64,000 nucleotides of DNA from Paraburkholderia bryophila (GTDB taxonomy: Bacteria > Pseudomonadota > Gammaproteobacteria > Burkholderiales > Burkholderiaceae): the NCBI RefSeq assembly GCF_013409255.1, contig NZ_JACCAS010000001.1:4402001-4466000 (forward strand), read 5' to 3'. A model generated the notes under the pieces. That model saw nothing but the letters and a program-made list of their open reading frames with translations. It searched no databases and had not been told where the DNA came from. Positions 17,036 to 23,636 of this stretch are shown piece by piece (position 1 is the stretch's first letter; the number at the start of each line of letters is the position of its first letter). The position numbers were made by a program, and so were the translations under genes.

Positions 17036-17108
17036 CCTCGTACCTTGCTTGGCGGTTGCGCGCTTGGCTCAACCGGATGCCCCGGCAAGCCGCGTCGCGG
17101 CGCCGGCG

Positions 17109-17156
17109 AAAAAACGAAAAAACGAAAAAACGAAAAAACGAAAAAACGAAAAAACG
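17109..17156. repeat. AAAAAACG octamer, six perfect copies
   Basis: Six identical 8-bp units (48 bases) in the 220-base gap between the pilin gene stop (17256) and the hpaB start (17035). It is the only long A-rich tract in this GC-rich region and sits 73 bases upstream of the hpaB start on the transcribed strand. Confidence 0.95.
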
Positions 17157-17255
17157 AAAGAGCACATAAGACACGGCCGGCGCCCGTCGGAAACGAAAAC
17201 GGGACCGGCCGCATGCGAACCGCCGCCGTCGGCGAGCGGCCCGCGTCAGCGACGC

Positions 17256-17423
17256 TTAGCTGCCGCGCGACGCATCCTTGACGTTGCTCGCACCGCTCTT
17301 CGCAATGTTCGCCACCGATGAATACATGCTCTGCTCAACTTGCATCTGGGCAGACTGCATCGTCATCTGGTCCATTTCCTGCGTGAGACCAGCCATCATT
17401 CCGCCTGCGCTTCCTACGGACAT
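17256..17423 (-). CDS. hrpY: Hrp pilin / HrpY-like T3SS filament subunit
   Basis: A 55-residue protein too short for routine ORF calling: ATG at 17421-17423, stop TAA at 17256-17258. GGAGG (complement of 17429-17433) lies five bases upstream, an excellent ribosome binding site. The protein is helical and Met/Gln-rich (MSVGSAGGMMAGLTQEMDQM), ends SGASNVKDASRGS, and has no signal peptide or cysteine. Size, composition, C-terminal G-A-x-N-V-K motif and position between hrpD6 and hpaB fit the extracellular Hrp pilus subunit (HrpE/HrpY position). The name is by position and character; pilin sequences diverge quickly. Confidence 0.78.
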   Translation of the reverse strand: MSVGSAGGMMAGLTQEMDQMTMQSAQMQVEQSMYSSVANIAKSGASNVKDASRGS

Positions 17424-17583
17424 AAGAACCTCCAGTGACTAGGGATAAAGAGTGGGAGTGGCCTACATCGAGACCTGCCGTCGCGTCGGCTGCTCATAAG
17501 AGCCACGCCGCCGCGACAAGCGCGTTGCCCGTCGCGCCGGCCGCTGCTGCGCCGGTGCGTCGGTGAGCCATTGCGTCGCCGTG

Positions 17584-17832
17584 TCAGGCGTGCGCGCCGG
17601 CCTGTTTTTCCTGCAGCCGCGCAATCACGCGCGACGCAGCGAGAAAGCCGCGATACAGCTTGGCCAGATTGTTGCGATCGAGGTCGGTGGCGCCCTGCGT
17701 GTCGCTGATCCGCTGCGCGGTCGCTTCGAGCGACTGGCGAATTGCGTCCACTGTCGGCGCGCCGGCCGGATCGGCCAGGGTCTTCTGCAAATCGTTGAAT
17801 TCGCCGGCGTGGGCTTCGAGCTGCTCGTACAT
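17584..17832 (-). CDS. hrpD6: HrpD6-like T3SS protein
   Basis: An 82-residue cytosolic protein, start ATG at 17830-17832 with AGGAG six bases upstream. It is almost entirely helical and heptad-like (MYEQLEAHAGEFNDLQKTL ... LAKLYRGFLAASRVIARLQE). It sits 51 bases after sctD and before the pilin gene, exactly where HrpD6 lies in Hrp2 clusters, and the length matches. HrpD6 is needed for secretion and pilus regulation in Xanthomonas; a needle-chaperone-like role is possible. About 160 bases of non-coding DNA separate it from the pilin gene. Confidence 0.75.
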   Translation of the reverse strand: MYEQLEAHAGEFNDLQKTLADPAGAPTVDAIRQSLEATAQRISDTQGATDLDRNNLAKLYRGFLAASRVIARLQEKQAGAHA

Positions 17833-17883
17833 GTCGATCTCCTGATTGAACGGGGCAAGGGCGGTTAACGGGTCAGCTCGGGG

Positions 17884-19188
17884 TCAGCTTGCCGGACCGT
17901 GGGGTTGAGCCGATGGCAATGTCGCGGGGTTCGGCAGCGGCACGACGCCGGCCGCGCTGCGGGTGACGGTGTCGTTGTCGACGATCGCGGTGTTGGTGGT
18001 GTTTGTTGCGTTCGCGACGTTGGCGGTGTTGTTCGGGTTGGCCTTGCCGTTCAGCGCCGCGTTGGCATTGGCGCTTTTATTGACGCTCGCGTTGGCGTTG
18101 CCATTCGCGCTCGCATTCACATTGACATTCGCCGTCGCCGCCGCCACGCCGCCCGCATTCGCCTCGCTGTCCGACGCGGCCGGGTCGACGGCGTAAATAT
18201 GTTTGACGCCGTCCGGTGTCTGCGCATAGCGGACGTCGTCGGAGGAAATCATTTCGGAATACGCCGCGGGCGCTGCGCCACCCGCGGCGACGTTGCCGTT
18301 TTCCGCCACCTGCACCACGATGTTTTTCACGTTCGGATCCAGATCGGCGCGCACTCGTGCTAGCGCGGCGTCGAGATCGGCGCGGCTGCTGACGGCGCCG
18401 GTAATCGCGAAGTTGCCGTCGCCGAGATAGCGGACATGCGCGCCCGCCACGCCCAGCGAATCCTCGATGCTGCGCGCGTCGTTCTGCGCGACGTCGTAGT
18501 TGCGTGCCATGCCGCTCGGCGCGATGCGCGCCAACAGAGTGCGCACGGCGTCGTCGTCGGCGGGGCTCGTGACCATGCCGGTCACCACCACCGTGCTGCC
18601 GACCGCATGCGCCTGCAAGCCGCTCAGATGGGCCGCGGCCAGCGCCTCGCTAACGCGTTGCGCGCGGTCGTCGGCATTGCGCGGCAGGGCGGCGCGGCTC
18701 ATCTGCGTGGTGGTCAGCAGCGAGCCCGCGACGATCACGATACCCAGCACGAAGCACGCCGCCACAGCGCCCACGTAACGGCGCCGCTTCTTGCGTTCGG
18801 CCGCGAAACGCGCTTCGGCGGGACGCGCCAGCAACATCGACAGCAGGTCGAGGTCGGACGGCCATGCCGCGTCGTCCGCGCCGATGCACAGGATCATGTC
18901 GTCGAATTGCATCGGCACGAAGTCCACCAGCAGCACCACTTCCTCGCCGGCAAGCGGCGCGGCGGCCTGGCCGTCCGCGGTCTGCGCCGACTGCGCTGCT
19001 GAGACGGCGGCGGCGACGCGCTGCGCGCTGACCACGCCGCTCGCGTCGACGTGCAGCAGCGCATCCGCACCGCGCCAGTCGGTGAGGCGGATGTCGGCAT
19101 CGTCGTCGGCGCCGACGCGATGCGTGCCCGGCGTGAGCTGCAACTGCGCTCCCGCGTGAACGCCCGTCAGAATCCGCAGCAGTTTCAT
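17884..19188 (-). CDS. sctD: SctD (HrcD/HrpD5) inner-membrane ring protein
   Basis: A 434-residue protein: cytoplasmic FHA-like domain (1-120; MKLLRILTGVHAGAQLQL, PGTHRVGADDDADIRL), basic stretch AAERKKRRR (about 150), a single TM helix (YVGAVAACFVLGIVIVAGSLL), then periplasmic BON-like ring domains to about residue 335. It forms the outer inner-membrane ring with SctJ. The last ~100 residues are an unusual Asn/Ala/Val-rich tail of degenerate repeats (N-A-N-A, N-V-N-V, N-T-T-N), facing the periplasm and absent from typical SctD. It has its own PIP promoter and heads the sctD-hrpD6-pilin-hpaB unit. Confidence 0.86.
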   Translation of the reverse strand: MKLLRILTGVHAGAQLQLTPGTHRVGADDDADIRLTDWRGADALLHVDASGVVSAQRVAAAVSAAQSAQTADGQAAAPLAGEEVVLLVDFVPMQFDDMILCIGADDAAWPSDLDLLSMLLARPAEARFAAERKKRRRYVGAVAACFVLGIVIVAGSLLTTTQMSRAALPRNADDRAQRVSEALAAAHLSGLQAHAVGSTVVVTGMVTSPADDDAVRTLLARIAPSGMARNYDVAQNDARSIEDSLGVAGAHVRYLGDGNFAITGAVSSRADLDAALARVRADLDPNVKNIVVQVAENGNVAAGGAAPAAYSEMISSDDVRYAQTPDGVKHIYAVDPAASDSEANAGGVAAATANVNVNASANGNANASVNKSANANAALNGKANPNNTANVANATNTTNTAIVDNDTVTRSAAGVVPLPNPATLPSAQPHGPAS

Positions 19189-19265
19189 CGTGCTCGCACA
19201 GGGTGGGTGGGAGGGGCGCCGGAGGAGCGCGCGGGTTGCGCGGCTCGGCCGGCTCGATCGTCTTT

Positions 19266-19327
19266 AATGTAGCCGCGCGATGTGGCGGGCCGCCGCGAGG
19301 ATGCGAAGGCGCCGCATGGGATGCGAA
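19266..19327 (-). promoter_or_regulatory. PIP/hrpII box and -10 of the sctD operon
   Basis: On the minus strand TTCGC-N15-TTCGC (19303-19327), a 31-base spacer, then TACATT (19266-19271). It lies between hpaA (stop at 19344) and sctD (start 19188). Confidence 0.88.
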
Positions 19328-19343
19328 GCCGCGCCGCAAACGG

Positions 19344-20390
19344 CTAGCGGCTGCCGCCTGGAAAGGCCCGGCGCGGGGTCGGCGGGGCAACGCCGGTTGC
19401 GCTGCTGTCGATGGCGGAGCGCTCGGCGGCGCCCTGCACGGCAGATGCGCCGGATGCACCAGCCGCGCCCGATGCACCCGATCCACCCGATGCACCAGCC
19501 GCACCACTAACCGTCCGCCCAAGCACACCACCGCGCAGCCCGCACAACGTATCGATCGACCGGCCGCGTTGCGTCACCGTGGCGGGTTTATCCGCATGCA
19601 GCCACAACAGCGGAAACAGCAGATTGAAGCGCTGCACCCGCTCAGGCGGCGGCAGCCGCGTCACCCCCTGCGCACCCGAGCCGCCCACATGCTCACGCAA
19701 TGCGGCCACGCCCGAATTCGCCCCCGGCAGCGCCCCCGCAAGGCTGCCGATGCGCTGCTGCACACCGAGCAGATCGATCGACTGTTCGAGCACGCGCGCG
19801 TCGAGCGGCATCTGCGGATTGGCGGCCAATTGCTCGCGCAGGTTCAGCATGTCGCCGCGCCACGCGTCGCGTACCGCCGCAGCGCGCACACCTTCCTGAC
19901 CCGGCTGCCCATACTGCGCGGCGACCGCGTCGAGCCGACCGGCCGGCGGCGGAGGCACCGCGCCGCGATCGCCGCGCGCCTTGATCGCGGGCGCCGTGCC
20001 GGTGCCGTGCTCGTCGCTGTGATCGCCTTGCGACTGGCCACCGCCACCACGTCCACCGCCGTCGCGGTTCACCTTATGACCTTCCGCGTGATTCGCTTCG
20101 GCGTCGTCCGGGCCGTCGTCGTCGAGGCCGGCGCCATTACTACGCTGTTTTTTGGCCGCGCGCCGCTTGCGCGCCAACTGGTCGGCCATGCGTTTCGCGC
20201 GCACCGAACTGACCGACGGTCCGTGCTGCGCGTCCGACCCATACGTGAAATTAGTGGTGCCGCGATACAGCGCCGCGAACTGCGCGCCGTTGCGCGCGCC
20301 TTGCGCATTGGCCGATTTCTGCTGCGCATCGGCGGTGTGCTGCGCGTGCGCCGCAGCCGCGTCGTTACCCTGATGAGAGATGCGGCTCAT
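19344..20390 (-). CDS. hpaA: HpaA-like secretion-switch protein
   Basis: A 348-residue hydrophilic protein between sctS and sctD, the conserved place of hpaA. It has a strongly basic, NLS-like cluster RKRRAAKKQR at residues 74-83, a feature described for HpaA; a Gly/Asp-rich linker (85-145); a central helical domain (GVRAAAVRDAWRGDMLNLRE, about 165-185) and a C-terminal Gly/Ala/Ser repeat tail (G-A-S-G units). HpaA of Xanthomonas is itself secreted and controls HpaB. The identification rests on synteny, basic motif and composition, since HpaA sequences are weakly conserved. Confidence 0.7.
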   Translation of the reverse strand: MSRISHQGNDAAAAHAQHTADAQQKSANAQGARNGAQFAALYRGTTNFTYGSDAQHGPSVSSVRAKRMADQLARKRRAAKKQRSNGAGLDDDGPDDAEANHAEGHKVNRDGGGRGGGGQSQGDHSDEHGTGTAPAIKARGDRGAVPPPPAGRLDAVAAQYGQPGQEGVRAAAVRDAWRGDMLNLREQLAANPQMPLDARVLEQSIDLLGVQQRIGSLAGALPGANSGVAALREHVGGSGAQGVTRLPPPERVQRFNLLFPLLWLHADKPATVTQRGRSIDTLCGLRGGVLGRTVSGAAGASGGSGASGAAGASGASAVQGAAERSAIDSSATGVAPPTPRRAFPGGSR

Positions 20391-20457
20391 ATCGATCGCC
20401 TCGCAAATTGGCCCGCTCGGGCGGAAAGGGCGGGCAGGGCGGGCCGTGCGGGCCGCG

Positions 20458-20721
20458 TCACAGCGGCACGGCGGCCTGCATCATTTCGTTGGCGAAGTGC
20501 AGAATCGCCGCGCACGACAACGGCGCGGCGACCACGATCACCACCGTCACCGCGATCAGCTTGACCGCGTGCGACAAGGTTTGATCCTGCATCGACGTGA
20601 TCGCTTGCAGGAACGACACGCCGAGGCCGACCACGGCCGCGACGATCACCGCCGGCAGCGACACGGTCAGGCACAGCAACATGCCTTCGGTCGTGAAGCG
20701 GATCAGCGAATCGATTTCCAT
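20458..20721 (-). CDS. sctS: SctS (HrcS) export gate protein
   Basis: An 87-residue FliQ-family protein: two TM helices, with MEIDSLIRFTTEGMLLCLTV at the start and the family pattern GLGVSFLQAITSMQDQTLSH between them. The GGAG ribosome binding site lies six bases before the ATG at 20719-20721. It forms the SctRST export gate in the inner membrane. It lies 25 bases after sctR and 67 bases before hpaA. Confidence 0.95.
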   Translation of the reverse strand: MEIDSLIRFTTEGMLLCLTVSLPAVIVAAVVGLGVSFLQAITSMQDQTLSHAVKLIAVTVVIVVAAPLSCAAILHFANEMMQAAVPL

Positions 20722-20746
20722 CTGGATCTCCGAAGGCGACGCCGCG

Positions 20747-21397
20747 CTATTTGTAGGACATCACGAGGCCGTGAATCAGCGTCGACCAGCCGTCCATCAC
20801 CACGAACAGCAGCAGCTTGAACGGAATCGCGACGTTGGTCGGCGTGACCTGGTTCAGGCCCATCGCGAGCAGCACGTTGGCGATGATCAGATCGATCACG
20901 ATAAACGCGATGTACAGCAGAAAGCCGATCTTGAAAGCGTCGGTCATCTCCGTCAGCGTGAAGGCGGGCGCGAGCACGATCAGGTCGTCTTCCTTGATCT
21001 GCGCGGCTTCTTCCTTCGGCCACACTACCGAGGCCGAGCGCAGGAAGAAACGCTTCTCGCGCTCGTTGGTGTGCTTGACGAGAAACGCGCGGAACGGTTC
21101 GCGCGCCGCGCCGAACGCCTGGATCAGCGCTTGCGACGGTTGCGTCGCGAGTTGCTGGCCTTCGAGCGTTTTCGCGGCGAGCATGCCGATCGGCGCCATC
21201 ACGTAGATCGAGACGAGAATCGCAATGCCGTTGAGCACCATGTTCGGCGGCACCTGCTGCACGCCGAGCGCATTGCGCAACAGCCCGAGCACGACGACGA
21301 TCTTCGCGTACGAGGTGACGACCATTGCAACGAAGGGCAGCAGGCTGATCGCGACGACGACCAGCAGCAGCCCGGTGATATCACTGAATTGGACCAT
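20747..21397 (-). CDS. sctR: SctR (HrcR) export gate protein
   Basis: A 216-residue FliP-family membrane protein starting MVQFSDITGLLLVVVAISLL. Conserved features: SYAKIVVVLGLLRNALGVQQ, PPNMVLNGIA, and the C-terminal helices FIVIDLIIANVLLAMGLNQV and PFKLLLFVVMDGW. It is the main component (five copies) of the export gate. Its start overlaps the end of sctQ by 17 bases. Confidence 0.96.
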   Translation of the reverse strand: MVQFSDITGLLLVVVAISLLPFVAMVVTSYAKIVVVLGLLRNALGVQQVPPNMVLNGIAILVSIYVMAPIGMLAAKTLEGQQLATQPSQALIQAFGAAREPFRAFLVKHTNEREKRFFLRSASVVWPKEEAAQIKEDDLIVLAPAFTLTEMTDAFKIGFLLYIAFIVIDLIIANVLLAMGLNQVTPTNVAIPFKLLLFVVMDGWSTLIHGLVMSYK

Positions 21398-21689
21398 GCC
21401 TATGCGCCATGCGAATGATACGGATACCGAGATGCTCGCCGACCGTCACCAGCTCGCCATAGCCGATGGTCTGGCCATGCGCGACGAGCCGCAATTGGGC
21501 GTCCGCTGCTGGGACGGGCAGTTCGAGCACATAACCTGGGCCGAGCGCCGACAACTGGGCGAGCGGTAGTGCCACCGTATCGATCTCGAACTGCACGGGC
21601 AGCTCGAGCTCACCGATCCGGATCGGATCGGCGGGGTCGTCGATGGCGAGCCCGGCGTCGGCGCTCGCCGGGTCAAGCTCTTCTGACAT
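21381..21689 (-). CDS. SctQ-C, predicted internal translation product
   Basis: An in-frame ATG at 21687-21689 (codon 406 of sctQ) is preceded by AAGGAG (complement of 21696-21701) with six bases spacing, a better ribosome binding site than that of most genes in this locus. It would give a 102-residue protein beginning MSEELDPASADAG that carries the whole C-terminal SpoA domain. Internally initiated SctQ-C products are established in Salmonella, Yersinia and Shigella and reported for Xanthomonas HrcQ, where they assemble with full-length SctQ. Seen here: the site; inferred: its use. Confidence 0.65.
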   Translation of the reverse strand: MSEELDPASADAGLAIDDPADPIRIGELELPVQFEIDTVALPLAQLSALGPGYVLELPVPAADAQLRLVAHGQTIGYGELVTVGEHLGIRIIRMAHRHGPIQ

Positions 21690-22904
21690 GTTCGGCTCCT
21701 TGACGATGACGAGCGATTGCCCGTCGATTTCCACAGCGGCACACACACGGGTGAGCCCGGGGGTTCCCCACGCGGCGACGGCACGCAGCCGCGCGCGGGG
21801 TGCAGATGATGAATCGTGCGATGTGCCGGGCAGCGCCGCATCGAGCGAGGGAAAGGTGGCGCGCAACAGCACGTCGCCGGGTTCGAGCGCATGCAGCGTG
21901 TCCACCGGCAGGCGCTTGACGCCGAGGATCAGGCTGCCCGGCACGTCGAGTTCGACGGTGGGATGGGCCGATTGATCGTCTGACTCGAAGGCGGCGCGCG
22001 GGTCGGTGTTCGCGGCGACGACGGCGGTGGCGACGGCGACGCTAGCGGTGCTCGAAGCCTGCGCCGCGGCGCGGGTATGCAGCAGCCGGTCGAGCAGGTC
22101 GTAACACGCGGCAGGCGCGCGCAGCGCGGCTTGATAACGGCGCCCGGCAAGCACGAACGACAGCGCGATTACCGGTGCGACCACTGGCGGGGCGGCATGA
22201 GTCCGGGCCGTGACCTCGCGCAACGGCCGCGTATCGTCGAGACGTCCACGGCACACATCGGCGACGCGTAGGTCCTTGAAACCGGCACTGCCGAGTCGCG
22301 TCAGCAACGGCTCCAGCACGACGCCCGCCACGGCCTGGCGCAACGCGGCATCGGCGGGCGGCTTCGCGCTCAGCGCGTCGCTGTCCGGCCACGCCGCGAT
22401 CGACAGCGCCGGATACGCATGCAGATCGAGCGCCAGATGCAGGCTGACCGGTGCGCCGCCGTCAGGCGAAGCGAGTGTCAGGTCGACGATGCCGGGGTCC
22501 ACATACGTAGCATCGAAATCGCGCGTGCTGGTCAGCGCCGCTTGCCATTCGGTGATGCCGAGCGTCGTGCGCAGATGACCGGCCAGGCGCGTATCGCAGA
22601 CGGTTCGCGTGATCCGTGCAGCGGGGCGCGTGATGGCCGGCATCGTCAGCGGCGCGATGCGGGCGTTTTGCGTTTCGCCGGAAGCGGCAGCGTGCGCCGA
22701 GACCGCCGCCGTGGCGGTGGCCGTTGCTGCCACCGCAGGTGTAGCACTCGCCGTTCGCCGCGCCTCACTCCGCACTCCATCGCCCGACGACGCAGCCGGT
22801 TCCGTCGCGCACGCACGCTCACCGGCCGCATGCGGATCGGCGATGGCTTCGTCTTCGGTCGTCGGCTCGTCGAGCGGATAGATCATGCGCAGAGAATCTG
22901 TCAC
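21381..22904 (-). CDS. sctQ: SctQ (HrcQ) sorting-platform/C-ring protein
   Basis: A 507-residue protein with a GTG start (22902-22904) overlapping the sctP stop (GTGA). The C-terminal SpoA domain (about 425-500; IRIGELELPVQFEIDTVAL, VTVGEHLGIRIIRM) and an upstream SpoA-like segment (SLILGVKRLPVDTLHALEPG) define the family. The protein is longer than typical HrcQ (about 300-350 residues), with an extra Ala/Thr-rich N-terminal region of about 110 residues. A second start with a strong ribosome binding site inside the gene would make the C-terminal fragment (see next entry). Confidence 0.88.
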   Translation of the reverse strand: MTDSLRMIYPLDEPTTEDEAIADPHAAGERACATEPAASSGDGVRSEARRTASATPAVAATATATAAVSAHAAASGETQNARIAPLTMPAITRPAARITRTVCDTRLAGHLRTTLGITEWQAALTSTRDFDATYVDPGIVDLTLASPDGGAPVSLHLALDLHAYPALSIAAWPDSDALSAKPPADAALRQAVAGVVLEPLLTRLGSAGFKDLRVADVCRGRLDDTRPLREVTARTHAAPPVVAPVIALSFVLAGRRYQAALRAPAACYDLLDRLLHTRAAAQASSTASVAVATAVVAANTDPRAAFESDDQSAHPTVELDVPGSLILGVKRLPVDTLHALEPGDVLLRATFPSLDAALPGTSHDSSSAPRARLRAVAAWGTPGLTRVCAAVEIDGQSLVIVKEPNMSEELDPASADAGLAIDDPADPIRIGELELPVQFEIDTVALPLAQLSALGPGYVLELPVPAADAQLRLVAHGQTIGYGELVTVGEHLGIRIIRMAHRHGPIQ

Positions 22905-23626
22905 CAGACAGTGAGTTCGATGTCGCGGGCTTCACCCCACGCGCGCAGCAAGGTGTCGAGTTCTCGCTCGAGCAGTGCGCTGTGTTCCAAGAGTAATTGC
23001 CTCGCGACGGTATCCGTCGTGTCGAACCGAAGCTGCAGACTGAAACGCGAAAGCGTCAGATACAGCGTGGTCTGCGGCAGCAGTTTCTGATCGAGCGGCA
23101 GTTGCACTTCCCAGTTGCCGGCTTCGGCAATCGACGGATCGCCGCAGAACGCGCCGATCTCGCGGGCCAGCGAGCCGAGCAATTGCACGAAGCGCTGCTG
23201 CTGCCGGTAGACGGCAGACACGACGGGCTGCGCGGCGTCTTCGACGCGCGAGCCGATCGCGAGACGTTCGGTTAGGAGCGTATGGCCCGCGCTCGCTGCG
23301 CCATTCGCGCTGGAACCTGCGCCGTCTTCGGTCGCTGGCGAGCCGCTGCCGTCTTCGTGAGCGAAGAACGGGCGCGGCGCGGCAGGGATCGATGCGTGCT
23401 CGGCGACTTCGGCGTCGTCCGAGGGTTGACCGTCCTGCGAGCCGGTATCCGCATCAGCACCGGCCTGGTGATTCAACCGAAGCACCGCACGCCGACGTCC
23501 AAGCAGCGACGCGTAGTCGAAACCGCGACCGCGTGACGCTGAGCGCGCAGCAGCGTCGTCGTCGGGCGTGCCGTTGTCCAACTCGCCCGGAATCACGCGC
23601 ACGTGGCGCGACACGATATGCGTCAT
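22901..23626 (-). CDS. sctP: SctP (HpaP/HpaC) substrate-specificity switch protein
   Basis: A 241-residue hydrophilic protein between sctV and sctQ, where hpaP/hpaC lies in Hrp2 clusters. The start MTHIVSRHVRVIPGELDNG uses the ATG at 23624-23626, 10 bases after the sctV stop. The C-terminal ~100 residues (WEVQLPLDQKLLPQTTLYL, FSLQLRFDTTDTVARQLL) form the T3S4-type globular domain; the N-terminal half is low complexity. The family controls the switch from pilus/early to effector substrates through SctU. Confidence 0.8.
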   Translation of the reverse strand: MTHIVSRHVRVIPGELDNGTPDDDAAARSASRGRGFDYASLLGRRRAVLRLNHQAGADADTGSQDGQPSDDAEVAEHASIPAAPRPFFAHEDGSGSPATEDGAGSSANGAASAGHTLLTERLAIGSRVEDAAQPVVSAVYRQQQRFVQLLGSLAREIGAFCGDPSIAEAGNWEVQLPLDQKLLPQTTLYLTLSRFSLQLRFDTTDTVARQLLLEHSALLERELDTLLRAWGEARDIELTVW

Positions 23627-23636
23627 CGCCGCGGCC

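Noticed and set aside
15717..17156. CRISPR array
   Set aside because: The repeats are directly adjacent without unique spacers and no cas genes are present; they are simple tandem repeats.
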